Below, in pieces: positions 1 through 9,435 of a stretch of 64,000 bases of DNA. How positions within the stretch are numbered: position 1 is the first letter of the stretch; every line of letters starts with the position of its first letter. Both the position numbers and the translations under genes were made by a program. Source of the stretch: an uncultured Alteromonas sp. (lineage in GTDB: Bacteria > Pseudomonadota > Gammaproteobacteria > Enterobacterales > Alteromonadaceae); NCBI RefSeq assembly GCF_913058315.1, contig NZ_CAJXQY010000001.1, positions 24,026 to 88,025 of the forward strand, given 5' to 3'. The notes beneath the pieces were generated by a model. It did no database searches and was not told where the DNA came from. It saw nothing but the letters and a program-made list of their open reading frames with translations.

Positions 1-2210
1 TCCCAGCCCTGCATGCCTGCTACATCGGCGTATATGACGAAGTTGTCGATTTGCTTGTAGAACAAGCCGGCCGACAATACGCCAATCTGGCCAGGATAGT
101 ATTCCACCGACAGGTCGAAGTTATCTGACTCATAAGGCAGCAGTTGCGGGTTGCCGACTTCGGCTTCACGCTCGGTTACGAACACGCCATCGTCTTCTTC
201 GGTTTTGCTTTCAATAATCTGGAAAGCGGCCGATTCTTCAAAACCCGGGCGGGAAATGGTTTGAGTGAAAGCGCCACGCACAATCAGTTTTTCCGAGATA
301 TTGTACTTAACGTTTATGCTCGGCAGGAAGTGGTCGTAACTACGCTCAGACTGCCACGGCGTGTTAACCACATCTTCCACGTCATTTTGCTCATCTTCAA
401 TCAGCTCAACGCGCATGCCGGCGGTATCGAAATCGGTTTTCTCATAACGCACACCAGCCACAATGTGCACATCGTTAATATCGAAGGTGCCCATAAAGTA
501 GGCGGCAAAAATGTCTTCGTTAGTTTCGTAGGACGCACCGTTTGACTCTAATTCTGAGTCAAGATCGGCCAGCTCCAGTGAGCTGCGGTTCTGATTGAAA
601 TAGGTGCGCATTGCGCTGCGGTTTAGGCCTGGTCCAAAGTCACCGAGTCCCCAGTCTGCGTCGCTGGTGGCGAATTGCGAGGCATCCATACCGTCAAAGT
701 CACCGTCGTAAATGTAGATGTTGCTGTCGACCGTTTTGGTTCGGGTGCGGTACTTAACACCGGCTTTAATTTCGCTGAGGTAGGGGTCCTGGGCAAAGGT
801 TTTGCTCAGGTTCGCTTTAATACTGTTTTCAGTATCTTTGGTGTAGTTATCTTCAAAGCTGATCTCATCCACTTCATAATTATTGAAGTCGTTGACTGAA
901 TCTGCATAAGTAATGCTGGGGATCACGCGCTGCATATCACCGTCGATGCTGTCATCTTCGGTGATAAAAGTGTAGTAAAGTGCATCCGGCTCACTTTCAT
1001 CAGACTTGGCGTAACCGAGTTGATAATCGAAAGTCCACTCGCCTCGCACATGTTCACCGCCGGCAGCGATGGTGAGGATGGATTGCTCCTCATAACGGTC
1101 TTTGGACTCCCGCTCAACTTCTGAGTCTTCGCCATCAAACACGAAAGTATTGCGCTGACGGTACTCTTGGTCAGAAAACTCGCTGTACAGGGAGCGCAGG
1201 AAATAGGCGTTGTTAAAATCCGGGCGGTAGTCGAGGTTAAGCGCTGCGCCCAAACGTTCACGGGTAATGGTGTAATGACGCTGTTCAATTTCGTCATCGG
1301 CGTTTGACTCGATATTGTCAGAGCCAAAGTCTCGTTTTAGGTAAGACAGTGCCGCAGCCACACCAAACGTATCGTTCCACAGGTTAGTATAGGTACCTGA
1401 CAGTTTAGGGCTCATCTCATCACGTAATTCGTTCTGGCTTAACTGACCAGACAGGCTGGCGGTTTGCCCCTTACGGTCGAAGGCACTCACTGATTTTACT
1501 TCTACCGAACCACCAATGGCGTCACCGTCCATATCTGACGTTACAGACTTGGAGACTTCCAGAGTCTGAATCAGCTCAGAAGGAATAACATCAAGGGCTA
1601 CCGAACGAACGCCACCTTCTGGTGACGGCACGTTCAAACCGTTAATGGTAACGTTATTGAGGTTAGGATCGATACCACGAATGCCCACAAAGCGACCTTC
1701 CCCCTGGTCGCGTTCGATAGACAGACCCGGCAAGCGTTGCAGTGATTCAGCCGCGTTTTGATCCGGGAACTGACCAATGGCATCAGCGGAAACGATAGAT
1801 TTGATATTGTCGGCCATGCGCTGTTGATTGATGGCGCTGGCCTGGCCGCCGCGCTGTCCGCGAACCATGACTTCTTCCAGTGACTCGCTGGCACCTTCCA
1901 GGGTAATTACCGGTGTGATGTTTTCGCCTTCGGTCAGTGTAATCTTGCGACTCACTGGCTCCGCGCCCAGGTAGGTTACCAGCAGAGTGTATTGACCGGC
2001 TGGCAGATTGCTGAAGCGAAACGTACCGTCACGACGGGAAACAGTTTCTTTGCCTAACTCGGTGATCTCAATTTTTGCCCCGGCAAAAACGCGGTCCTGG
2101 GCGTCATTCGTCAGTTGGCCAATTAAGCCGGCATTATCTGCGGCGACCGAAGCAAACGAGCAACAAACGGTACTCACCGCCAACGCCAGGCTGGAAAAAC
2201 GATTCTTCAT
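1..2210 (-). CDS. TonB-dependent receptor, C-terminus cut by window edge
   Basis: Outer-membrane active-transport beta-barrel; the substrate cannot be told from sequence. The ATG at 2208-2210 starts a signal peptide of about 24 residues ending SVAA. A carboxypeptidase-regulatory-like beta-sandwich follows at about 25-100 (AKIEITELGKETVSRRDGTF region). Next come a plug domain at about 110-240 (DAIGQFPDQNAAESLQRLPG, VRGIDP-type motif, DGDAIGGSVE) and barrel strands to the edge. The frame stays open through base 3, giving about 736 codons, so roughly 100-200 residues of barrel are missing. The architecture matches the large TIGR01782-type receptors common in Alteromonadales and often linked to carbohydrate uptake; that link is inference. 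The start is supported by the signal peptide; the only SD-like upstream sequence is AAGAG. No linked exported enzyme or transporter is visible in the window. Confidence 0.93.
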   Translation of the reverse strand, partial: MKNRFSSLALAVSTVCCSFASVAADNAGLIGQLTNDAQDRVFAGAKIEITELGKETVSRRDGTFRFSNLPAGQYTLLVTYLGAEPVSRKITLTEGENITPVITLEGASESLEEVMVRGQRGGQASAINQQRMADNIKSIVSADAIGQFPDQNAAESLQRLPGLSIERDQGEGRFVGIRGIDPNLNNVTINGLNVPSPEGGVRSVALDVIPSELIQTLEVSKSVTSDMDGDAIGGSVEVKSVSAFDRKGQTASLSGQLSQNELRDEMSPKLSGTYTNLWNDTFGVAAALSYLKRDFGSDNIESNADDEIEQRHYTITRERLGAALNLDYRPDFNNAYFLRSLYSEFSDQEYRQRNTFVFDGEDSEVERESKDRYEEQSILTIAAGGEHVRGEWTFDYQLGYAKSDESEPDALYYTFITEDDSIDGDMQRVIPSITYADSVNDFNNYEVDEISFEDNYTKDTENSIKANLSKTFAQDPYLSEIKAGVKYRTRTKTVDSNIYIYDGDFDGMDASQFATSDADWGLGDFGPGLNRSAMRTYFNQNRSSLELADLDSELESNGASYETNEDIFAAYFMGTFDINDVHIVAGVRYEKTDFDTAGMRVELIEDEQNDVEDVVNTPWQSERSYDHFLPSINVKYNISEKLIVRGAFTQTISRPGFEESAAFQIIESKTEEDDGVFVTEREAEVGNPQLLPYESDNFDLSVEYYPGQIGVLSAGLFYKQIDNFVIYADVAGMQGW

Positions 2211-2523
2211 GTGTGTTCTCTTAAGTTGTGTGTATGTTGGCGGCTACGGTAAAAAGCAAAAATGACAAATCGATGACGACCCAAGGCCGTGTCGTTGGAA
2301 TAACAGTCAGAACTGCCTGAAAAAGCACTTTTTTATAACTCGCTGAGCTCAAATGACCCCCACGCAAGCCTTTGTTTAATGGTGAAAAAATTGAGTGAAA
2401 GGCGGAGAAGAGGAAAATGCATCACCCCAGTGTCATATTCCTGAGCCAGAATGACCCCTAAGATTACCGGCGTCTCCAATAACAATAGGCGCAGGTAAAT
2501 ATGTTTTACATGCGGAAAAGATA
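2211..2523. other. Intergenic region between divergent TonB receptor and GGDEF gene
   Basis: 313 bases without a gene, separating divergently transcribed genes, so it must hold both promoters. A short self-complementary AAAAAGCACTTTTTT lies near 2321-2335. I found no convincing -35/-10 pair or known operator. A GGAAAAG just before 2524 can serve as ribosome binding site for the GGDEF gene. Confidence 0.5.
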
Positions 2524-3423
2524 ATGGATTTTAGTTTGTTAACACGTCACCGCGGCTTACTGGCATTTGTGTTGTTGGTATCAGGCCTGGCTGTGACATT
2601 ATGCGTAACCAATGGTCAGCTAAAAGAGCTTGGAGAAGTCGAATGGCTGGATGTGGTAGGGGAGGGCAGTATTTGTTTGCTCACGCTGTGCTGGATGACG
2701 GCGGTGATGATCAGTCGCCCACCGGGCCAGGTTACCGGATTGCTGGTTGCCGGACTGTCTTTTTTTAACTTCTCCGCCATGCTCGACCTGTTCGATGAAT
2801 TTACCTTTTACAGTGATGCTGCCCATTGGCTGAGCGTTGTTGAGTCTATCCCGGCCGCGTTGGGAATGATTGTAATGACGATTGCATTGTACTTGTGGCA
2901 TCAGGAGCAACTGGCGCTCAACAAGCAACTCCAACGCCGGGAAATGTGGTATCGCGCTCACGATCAAATCGATGTGATCACTCAGTTGTACCGGGCTGAT
3001 TACTGGCGAGCCAGAGCCATGGAACTGCAGGAGCAGGGCATACAGGCTGCTGTAGTAGTACTGGACATCAATGACTTCTCTCAATTTAACTTACGTTACG
3101 GCCATGCCGAAGGCGACCGCTTTTTACGGGAAATATCACAGTTAATCGTAATGAACCTCAGAGCGGTAGACCTGGCATGTCGCTATGCCGGGGATCGCTT
3201 CGTTATTTTAATGCCAGAAATCGCGATTGCCGAAGCAAATGAATTTGCCTGTCAGCTAGAGTGTAGTATTCGCAATGTAGCGTTTAAAAGTGGCGGCCAG
3301 ACAACGGCCATTTTTCATTCGGTGCGTAGCGTTTGCTCCCAGTTACAACAGCAGGTCACACTAGCCGAAATGATGGCGGGTTTAAATCGCCAGTTAGATG
3401 AGACATCTCAGCAGGTTGCCTGA
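2524..3423 (+). CDS. Membrane protein with degenerate GGDEF domain
   Basis: 299 residues. Four hydrophobic segments occupy about 12-30, 45-65, 70-90 and 105-125, followed by a cytoplasmic GGDEF-family domain at about 145-285. The fold is recognisable (VVLDINDFSQFNLRYGHAEG and CRYAGDRFVILMP), but the signature GG(D/E)EF reads AGDRF at residues 222-226. In the family the fourth position acid is needed for catalysis, so diguanylate cyclase activity is unlikely; a GTP- or c-di-GMP-binding or scaffolding role is more plausible (inference). The TGA shares one base with the ATG of the following AraC regulator (TGATG), so the two are translationally coupled and probably work together. Confidence 0.85.
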   Translation: MDFSLLTRHRGLLAFVLLVSGLAVTLCVTNGQLKELGEVEWLDVVGEGSICLLTLCWMTAVMISRPPGQVTGLLVAGLSFFNFSAMLDLFDEFTFYSDAAHWLSVVESIPAALGMIVMTIALYLWHQEQLALNKQLQRREMWYRAHDQIDVITQLYRADYWRARAMELQEQGIQAAVVVLDINDFSQFNLRYGHAEGDRFLREISQLIVMNLRAVDLACRYAGDRFVILMPEIAIAEANEFACQLECSIRNVAFKSGGQTTAIFHSVRSVCSQLQQQVTLAEMMAGLNRQLDETSQQVA

Positions 3424-4427
3424 TGACGCATAACGCTCTGCTTACCCGTACTGACAAAGCACTGCCTGCCAGGCAGCTTGCTCAAAGCCTGGTGCAGGTT
3501 GCTGTAGCCCGGGGCGCTCCAGAGCATAAGTTACTGCGCGGAACGGGTATTTTTAGTGAAGACTTACTTACGGCAAAACCTTTAAGTTGTAATCAGCTGC
3601 AACGCCTGTGCAGCAACGCAACTCAACATTACAAAGGCTTCGATCTGGCCTTTCGGTTTGGCCAACATTTAGTCTCGGCGTTTGTAAGTGACGCCCTGCC
3701 GTACTTTACCCATGCGCGGGATTTTGGGGAGTGTTTGCGGGCATTGCCGTCTTTTCAGACCCGTCTTTATCCGTTTGTATCAGCCTTTCGCTATGACGAA
3801 GGCGACACACAGCTGCTGGTGTTACAGGATGCCATGGGGAGCGGCAAGCAATTTCGGTTTATGGCCGAAGCCTATTGTGCGGCGCTGGTGGCGCTGGCCA
3901 GGCATTGCACCGGTAAGCGGCTGGCGCTGCATTTTTCTTTCCCGTTTGCCCGCCCGCGGCAGATTCAGGAATATGAAGAAGGACTGGGATTCAGATTATC
4001 GTTTAACCAACCCTTTTTTACCATTAAGGTGGCCAGACAGGCATTGGCAACGCCCTGTTTGCAAGCTAACCGCACGTTTAAGCAATTTGCGTTAAGACGA
4101 TTTTTGGAGCAGCGGGAATACCGCTTAACCCTGCTCGATGCGGTACGCTATCACTTGCGTGGCTGTTCAAACTCTACCTTACCGGACATTGCCGGTGAGC
4201 TGGGATTAAGCCCGGCATCTCTGAAGCGCAAGCTGGCGGATCACGACACTACCTTTAGTTTGCTGCACGATGATATTCGCCGCCAGCAGGCCATTTACTA
4301 CCTGCAGGTGCAAAAACTGAATAATGAGCAGAGTGCGTTGAAAATGGCTTTTACCGATATTACCAATTTTCGTCGCGCAGTGAAGCGCTGGACCGGTTTA
4401 ACGCCCAGTCAGCTGCGCGAAGTCTAG
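3423..4427 (+). CDS. AraC-family transcriptional regulator
   Basis: 334 residues. The N-terminal part (about 25-210) resembles the arabinose-binding-like ligand domain of OruR/ArgR-type AraC regulators, and the C-terminal 95 residues carry the two helix-turn-helix motifs (LPDIAGELGLSPASLKRKLADHD; second motif around FTDITNFRRAVKRWTGLTPSQ). The start codon overlaps the stop of the GGDEF gene. The gene ends at a strong bidirectional terminator shared with the convergent malic enzyme. Targets are unknown; the coupled GGDEF protein and the divergent TonB receptor are the obvious neighbours to test. Confidence 0.9.
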   Translation: MTHNALLTRTDKALPARQLAQSLVQVAVARGAPEHKLLRGTGIFSEDLLTAKPLSCNQLQRLCSNATQHYKGFDLAFRFGQHLVSAFVSDALPYFTHARDFGECLRALPSFQTRLYPFVSAFRYDEGDTQLLVLQDAMGSGKQFRFMAEAYCAALVALARHCTGKRLALHFSFPFARPRQIQEYEEGLGFRLSFNQPFFTIKVARQALATPCLQANRTFKQFALRRFLEQREYRLTLLDAVRYHLRGCSNSTLPDIAGELGLSPASLKRKLADHDTTFSLLHDDIRRQQAIYYLQVQKLNNEQSALKMAFTDITNFRRAVKRWTGLTPSQLREV

Positions 4428-4431
4428 AAAC

Positions 4432-4461
4432 AACAAAGCCATCGATAACGATGGCTTTGTT
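4432..4461. terminator. Bidirectional terminator between araC-type gene and malic enzyme
   Basis: A perfect 13-bp stem (4432-4444 with 4449-4461, loop ATAA) begins with AACAAAGCC and ends with GGCTTTGTT. It sits between the stops of two convergent genes and can serve both. Confidence 0.85.
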
Positions 4462-4467
4462 AAAGTG

Positions 4468-5706
4468 TTATTGATAGTCCGGTATATCTTCCAGCCGGGC
4501 CACACCTGAGTCAATAGCAGCCTGAGCTACAGCTCTCGCTATGCGGCCACATAAGCGCGGATCCATGGGTTTAGGAATAATATAATCCTTGCCAAAGGTC
4601 AGGCTATCCACATTGCTGGCTTTCAACACCGATTCAGGTACCGGTTCTTTTGAAACGGAGCGAAGCGCTTCAACCGCTGCCACTTTCATTTCATCGTTGA
4701 TGGCCGTTGCCCGAACATCCAGTGCACCGCGGAAAATAAACGGGAAGCACAGCACGTTGTTTACCTGATTAGGGTAATCTGAGCGGCCGGTAGCCATGAT
4801 CAAATCGGAACGGGTGGCCAGCGCCACTTCCGGTTTAATTTCCGGATCGGGGTTAGAACAGGCGAACACAATCGGATTCGGCGCCATGAGTTCAAGGGCT
4901 TCAGGGTGCAGTAAGTCGGGGCCGGATACGCCAACGAAAATATCCGCACCTTCCATGACATCTTCCAGGGTGCGTTTATCGGTATTGTTAGCAAACAACA
5001 TTTTGTGCGGCGTGAGATCGTCACGACGGGTATGAATTACCCCTTTGCGGTCGAGCATATAAATGCGCTCACGCTGGGCACCACACTTTATTAATAATTC
5101 CATACAGGCCACGGCGGCAGCGCCGGCGCCCATACAAACAATTTTAGCATCGCCAATTTCTTTGCCCTGAATTTCCAGCGCGTTGAGCATACCTGCGGCC
5201 GTTACAATAGCGGTACCGTGTTGGTCATCATGAAACACCGGGATCTTACAGCGTTTAATGAGCTCCTGTTCAATCTCAAAGCACTCCGGCGCTTTAATAT
5301 CTTCCAGGTTAATGCCGCCGAAGGTATCGGCGATGTTGGCAACGGTATTAATAAACTCTTCAGTAGTACGGTGTTTTACTTCGATATCAATCGAATCGAG
5401 ACCGGCGAAGCGCTTAAATAATAAAGCCTTACCTTCCATAACCGGTTTAGAGGCCAGCGGGCCGAGATTACCGAGGCCAAGGATAGCGGTACCGTTACTG
5501 ATAACGGCGACCATGTTGCCTTTACCGGTATAGGTATAAGCGGCGTTAGGATCTTCGGCGATTTCGCGGCAGGGTTCTGCCACTCCCGGGCTATAAGCCA
5601 GGGCGAGGTCATCAACACTTTCTGCCGGTTTGGAGAGTTCTACGCGGATCTTGCCCGGCGTAGGTTTAGCGTGGTAGTCGAGGGCACGTTGGCGAAAATC
5701 TGACAT
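4468..5706 (-). CDS. Malic enzyme, short form without phosphotransacetylase domain
   Basis: Oxidative decarboxylation of malate to pyruvate, supplying reducing power and linking the TCA cycle to gluconeogenesis. 412 residues from the ATG at 5704-5706, which has CAGGA eight bases upstream; a longer open frame to 5778 lacks family similarity. Visible features are LAYSPGVAEPC and the catalytic-lysine region (VMEGKALLFKRFAG) of the N-terminal malic domain, then the NAD(P)-binding domain with GAGAAAVACMELL. The sequence resembles the MaeB type, but the roughly 330-residue C-terminal phosphotransacetylase-like domain of E. coli MaeB is absent. Cofactor preference is not readable with confidence. 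A TATAAT-like -10 lies at 5758-5763 on this strand. Confidence 0.93.
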   Translation of the reverse strand: MSDFRQRALDYHAKPTPGKIRVELSKPAESVDDLALAYSPGVAEPCREIAEDPNAAYTYTGKGNMVAVISNGTAILGLGNLGPLASKPVMEGKALLFKRFAGLDSIDIEVKHRTTEEFINTVANIADTFGGINLEDIKAPECFEIEQELIKRCKIPVFHDDQHGTAIVTAAGMLNALEIQGKEIGDAKIVCMGAGAAAVACMELLIKCGAQRERIYMLDRKGVIHTRRDDLTPHKMLFANNTDKRTLEDVMEGADIFVGVSGPDLLHPEALELMAPNPIVFACSNPDPEIKPEVALATRSDLIMATGRSDYPNQVNNVLCFPFIFRGALDVRATAINDEMKVAAVEALRSVSKEPVPESVLKASNVDSLTFGKDYIIPKPMDPRLCGRIARAVAQAAIDSGVARLEDIPDYQ

Positions 5707-6028
5707 TTTGTAAGTCCTGTAATTTTTATCTTGTAAGCCAGTCGCTAGGTTATTGTTATTATAGGCGAACTGTATCACAGCGCATGTCTTATGGCATGGT
5801 ATCTATCAACCGAAAAATCGATAGCACCTTACAAACTTGTGAATTATTCCTAACATAACGCGAACCGGCGCTGAACGCCACGTTGCCGTATAAATAATCG
5901 TAATTTGTTTTAATGATGGAAAATGGTTTTACCATTAGCTGAATCAATTAACATGATGATAAAATACAGGCATAAAAAAAGCGCCGTAAAGGCGCTTTTT
6001 CTTCAAGGTTGTTTCTTCAAGATGGGGC
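5707..6028. other. Intergenic region upstream of malic enzyme
   Basis: 322 bases. It holds a TATAAT-like -10 for the malic enzyme (5758-5763, minus strand, without a good -35) and, at the far end, the rpmE terminator. Nothing else was recognised; the middle is AT-rich. Confidence 0.5.
5974..6000 (-). terminator. Intrinsic terminator of rpmE
   Basis: AAAAAGCGCC / GTAAA / GGCGCTTTTT hairpin starting 28 bases after the rpmE stop. Read on the minus strand it ends in a run of seven T. Confidence 0.9.
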
Positions 6029-6241
6029 TTATTTTTTGCCCAGTGCGCCAAAACGCTTCTTGAAGCGATCAACACGACCACCAGTGTCAACGTTACGTTG
6101 CTTACCAGTGTAGAAAGGGTGACAAGCTGAACATACGTCCAGGCTGATGTCTTTGCCCAGTGTTGAACGAACTTTGATTTCGTTACCGCAAGAACAGCTG
6201 GCAGTAATTTCTTCGTATTTAGGATGGATATCTTGTTTCAT
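6029..6241 (-). CDS. rpmE: 50S ribosomal protein L31, zinc-binding type
   Basis: 70 residues, the normal length for L31, which bridges the large and small ribosomal subunits. It carries the zinc-ribbon cysteines C16, C18, C37 and C40 (CSCGN and CSACHP), so this is the C+ zinc-binding paralogue that in many bacteria is swapped for a zinc-free copy under zinc limitation. The gene is monocistronic, with its own terminator. The upstream region has a small hairpin at 6274-6288 (arms CCAAC/GTTGG) that could be a leader element. Confidence 0.98.
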   Translation of the reverse strand: MKQDIHPKYEEITASCSCGNEIKVRSTLGKDISLDVCSACHPFYTGKQRNVDTGGRVDRFKKRFGALGKK

Positions 6242-6273
6242 GGGATTACCTCAAAATAAGGCCGTATCGCTAA

Positions 6274-6288
6274 CCAACCCGAAGTTGG
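6274..6288 (-). promoter_or_regulatory. Small hairpin in rpmE leader, possible L31 autoregulatory site
   Basis: Arms CCAAC (6274-6278) and GTTGG (6284-6288) lie about 35 bases upstream of the rpmE start. Ribosomal-protein leaders for L31 have been described in bacteria; whether this is one is only a guess from position and hairpin shape. Confidence 0.25.
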
Positions 6289-6464
6289 CCACCATACGTG
6301 ACTAATTTTCACTACAAGCGACACAGCGCCTGCTTTTTAGAGCGGCGCATATTAATGGATGTCGAATAATCAATCAAGGTTTTTCGTGCAATACTTTGCT
6401 ATCTGCATGTTAGGATAACCACTATTCAACTTCTGCCAAATAGGTCCGTTGGTCAAAATTCACT

Positions 6465-8657
6465 ATGCCAATCATTGATGTAGCCGTACCGGTACCACTT
6501 CGACAAACCTTTAGTTACACCTGCGAGCAAAAGCCAGAGCCGGGTGTGCGGGTGAGTGTGCCCTTTGGTCGTCGCCAGTTAATGGGGGTGGTAACGGCAA
6601 GTTACGACGATCCGGCCGATGAGACGAAATCAGAGGTTAAACTAAAAGCGGTAACGGAAGTCCTCGATGAGCAACCGCTGTTTGATGCAACTTTGCAAAC
6701 GTTAACTCAGTGGCTGTCGACCTATTATCACCATCCTATTGGTGAAGTGTGGGCAACCATCATGCCGTCGAGACTGCGTAAAGGCGGCGCGCTGAGTGAT
6801 AGTGTTCCGGCATTAATGCTGACCGATGCTGGCCAGGCTGAGGCAGCAACGCCTACCCTAAGGGGGAAAAAGCAACTGGAATGCATTGCAATGCTGGCGC
6901 AAGGGCCGCTGGCAAGAGAAGAAATCAAAACCCGGTTTTCTAACGTGGTATTAAAAGCACTGGCAGATAAAGCGCTGACCACGGATACCAGCATTCGCCT
7001 CACCGAAAAGCAGGACTGGGCGTCATTTAGTTTACAGCAAACACCGCCTACCGCATCAACCGAGCAGGGCGTTGCGATTGCGGCCATCAACCAGCAAGCC
7101 AGCCATTTTGTACCGTTTTTATTAGACGGTGTCACCGGCAGTGGTAAAACCGAGGTGTACCTGCAGGTGATTGAGCCGGTGCTCAAACAAGGAAAGCAGG
7201 TGCTTATTCTGGTTCCTGAAATAGGGCTTACGCCGCAAACAGTAGGACGTTTTGAGCGTCGCTTTGGCATAAGCGTTGGTGTGCTGCATTCCCAAATGAC
7301 AGACCTCGCTCGCCTCAAGGTATGGCAACAGGCCCGACGCGGCGAGTTGGGGATCATCATTGGTACCCGGTCAGCGATTTTTACGCCGCTCAAACGGCCG
7401 GGCATGATCATTGTGGATGAAGAGCATGATGAGTCTTTTAAACAACAGGATGGTTTGCGTTATCACGCCAGGGATCTGGCCGTAAAACGGGCGCATACCG
7501 AAAATGTACCCTTGATTCTGGGCAGTGCCACGCCGTCGTTGGAAAGCCTTAATAATGCGCTGAATAAGCGTTATACCCATTTAACCTTAAGTCAGCGGGC
7601 GGGTGGGGCAAGCCACACCCAGTTAAAGGTGCTCGACTCCCGTGATCAGCCGCTTCATGCCGGGATTGCTCAGGGCCTGATAAGTATTATGCGTAGTCAT
7701 TTACAGCAGGGCAATCAGGTGCTGGTATTTTTAAACCGTCGTGGTTTTGCGCCTGCGGTGTTATGCCATCATTGTGGCCAGACGGTTGACTGCAAAAGTT
7801 GCGAACGTCCTTTTACCTACCATAAATCTCAGGGCCGACTACAGTGTCATCACTGTGGTGCGAGCCGGCGAATGCCCGAGCAGTGCAGTGAATGCCACAG
7901 TCACGACCTGCAAACCTCTGGGATTGGCACCGAGCAGCTTGAACAGGGGCTGGGCCAGCTCTTTGAGGATGTTGCGCAGGTCAGAATCGACAGTGATGCA
8001 GTAAAAGGTAAAGACAAGCTCATCACCCGGCTGGATGAAATCAATGCGCGCAAATATCAGTTGCTGGTGGGTACGCAGATTCTTTCGAAGGGGCATCATT
8101 TCCCCCATGTTACCCTGGTGGTAGTGCTCGACTGCGACGGCGCGTTATTCTCTGCCGATTTTCGTGCGGCTGAAAAGCTCGCGCAGTTAATCACGCAGTT
8201 GGCTGGTCGTGCCGGGCGCGCCAGTAAACCCGGCGAAATGTGGCTGCAAACCGACAATCCAGGTCATCCGCTGCTACAGGATTTAATCAATAATGGCTTT
8301 GCCCATTTTGCCCGTCAGGCATTACAAGAGCGCCAACTCGGTGAGCTGCCGCCCTACAGCAGTCAGGCGATTTTTCGCGCCGAAGGCAATGAGGCCGGGC
8401 TGGTTGCTCACTTTTTGCAACAGGTCAGAGATTGTTATCGGCCCAGTGTGCATGCCGCAAAAGGCAACTTTATCGGGCCCTTGCCTTGTTTAATAGAAAA
8501 GCGTCAGGGCCGCTTTAGGTATATGTTGGTGCTGCAATGTCAGCAGCGTGCCGCCCTGCACAGTTGGCTTAAGCATCACTTGTCTGAAGTGGAATCGTTG
8601 CCGCTTACCAGCAAAGTGCGCTGGAGTCTGGACATTGATCCGGTGGATTTCAGTTAG
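6465..8657 (+). CDS. priA: Primosomal protein N' (replication restart helicase PriA)
   Basis: 730 residues, full length. PriA recognises stalled forks and D-loops and reloads the replisome. The N-terminal DNA-binding domain (3'-end binding fold) covers about 1-110. The helicase core has Walker A GVTGSGKTEVYL near 221-231, the DEEH box (VDEEHDESFK) near 317, and a zinc-binding insertion at about 433-480 with paired cysteines (CHHC, CKSC, CHHC, CSEC). Motif V/VI is seen as QLAGRAGRASKPG. The ATG at 6465 starts the conserved PIIDVAVPVPL. It is divergent from rpmE and followed after 124 bases by ftsN. Confidence 0.98.
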   Translation: MPIIDVAVPVPLRQTFSYTCEQKPEPGVRVSVPFGRRQLMGVVTASYDDPADETKSEVKLKAVTEVLDEQPLFDATLQTLTQWLSTYYHHPIGEVWATIMPSRLRKGGALSDSVPALMLTDAGQAEAATPTLRGKKQLECIAMLAQGPLAREEIKTRFSNVVLKALADKALTTDTSIRLTEKQDWASFSLQQTPPTASTEQGVAIAAINQQASHFVPFLLDGVTGSGKTEVYLQVIEPVLKQGKQVLILVPEIGLTPQTVGRFERRFGISVGVLHSQMTDLARLKVWQQARRGELGIIIGTRSAIFTPLKRPGMIIVDEEHDESFKQQDGLRYHARDLAVKRAHTENVPLILGSATPSLESLNNALNKRYTHLTLSQRAGGASHTQLKVLDSRDQPLHAGIAQGLISIMRSHLQQGNQVLVFLNRRGFAPAVLCHHCGQTVDCKSCERPFTYHKSQGRLQCHHCGASRRMPEQCSECHSHDLQTSGIGTEQLEQGLGQLFEDVAQVRIDSDAVKGKDKLITRLDEINARKYQLLVGTQILSKGHHFPHVTLVVVLDCDGALFSADFRAAEKLAQLITQLAGRAGRASKPGEMWLQTDNPGHPLLQDLINNGFAHFARQALQERQLGELPPYSSQAIFRAEGNEAGLVAHFLQQVRDCYRPSVHAAKGNFIGPLPCLIEKRQGRFRYMLVLQCQQRAALHSWLKHHLSEVESLPLTSKVRWSLDIDPVDFS

Positions 8658-8781
8658 CCTTTTTAAGTCGCTTGTAAACTTTCATATTTAACCACATATT
8701 ATGGCAGCAATTTTGAGTCAGAGCAGGTACACTGCCTGCTGATAATAATAATCATCCACACAGGGAAATCGATACAGCATT

Positions 8782-9363
8782 ATGTCTCAACGCGATTACG
8801 TTTCTCGTGGACGTGCGCCACAAAAGAAAAATACCAAAAAAACAAAAAGCAAAACCAGCGCCAAACGAGGCAGCCATCAGCAGGAACCTCAGGTAACCGT
8901 GCCATGGGTAACGGTTGCGGTAGTTGTTGCATTGTTACTGGGTTTTGCCTGGTTCCTGTGGTCAATTAAAGATAATGCCGATCCGGATACTGCACAGCCG
9001 CTCACGGTAGAGCCCGCGCCTATTGAAGATGAGTTGCCGGAGCTGCCAGAGGAAGAGTGGGAGTATATTAAGACCCTGCCCGGTTATGAGGTAGAAGTCG
9101 AAGTTGCCGAGCAGGAAAAATCTGACAAGCGTTACTTAATGCAGTGTGCCTCATTCAGAACCCGGGCTCAGGCCGACGAAATGCGCGCCAAGATTGCGTT
9201 TCAGGGGCTGGAAGCGCAAATCAGGCACAGCGACGGCGCTAATGGCGAATGGTTCCGTGTGATCCTTGGCCCTTTTGACGCCAAGCGCGACGCTGAGCGT
9301 GCCAAACACGCACTACGCAAAGTGAATATCACCACCTGTCAGATTTGGTTCTGGAATTTGTAG
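8782..9363 (+). CDS. ftsN: FtsN-like cell division protein with SPOR domain
   Basis: 193 residues. A short cytoplasmic tail starts MSQRDYVSRGR, the QRDYV motif typical of FtsN. A single membrane helix follows at about 43-63 (PWVTVAVVVALLLGFAWFLW), then a variable acidic periplasmic linker and a C-terminal SPOR domain at about 115-190, which in the family binds septal glycan lacking stem peptides. FtsN triggers septal peptidoglycan synthesis. The protein is shorter than E. coli FtsN (about 319 residues) because the linker is short. The position between priA and hslVU is the usual one in this group. It is followed by an intrinsic terminator, so it is not co-transcribed with hslV. Confidence 0.93.
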   Translation: MSQRDYVSRGRAPQKKNTKKTKSKTSAKRGSHQQEPQVTVPWVTVAVVVALLLGFAWFLWSIKDNADPDTAQPLTVEPAPIEDELPELPEEEWEYIKTLPGYEVEVEVAEQEKSDKRYLMQCASFRTRAQADEMRAKIAFQGLEAQIRHSDGANGEWFRVILGPFDAKRDAERAKHALRKVNITTCQIWFWNL

Positions 9364-9370
9364 AATAACG

Positions 9371-9396
9371 AAAGCCGGCCATCGCCGGCTTTTTTA
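9371..9396 (+). terminator. Intrinsic terminator after ftsN
   Basis: AAAGCCGGC (9371-9379) pairs with GCCGGCTTT (9384-9392) and is followed by T residues. It lies seven bases after the ftsN stop. Confidence 0.9.
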
Positions 9397-9435
9397 ATTG
9401 CCCTGTAACCGCCGGCGGATATTCACTTTTTAAGT

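Noticed and set aside
1..120. Possible adapter at the left edge
   Set aside because: The first 120 bases translate in frame as TonB receptor barrel sequence; no adapter likeness.
144..545. 133-codon plus-strand open frame inside the TonB receptor
   Set aside because: Antisense to a clear receptor frame; the translated protein has no domain pattern and no ribosome binding site.
3688..4095. 135-codon plus-strand open frame in the AraC gene
   Set aside because: Same strand, other frame, no SD; the AraC frame is complete and conserved.
6728..7411. 227-codon minus-strand open frame across priA
   Set aside because: Lies fully within the conserved priA helicase frame; its length follows from codon bias on the opposite strand.
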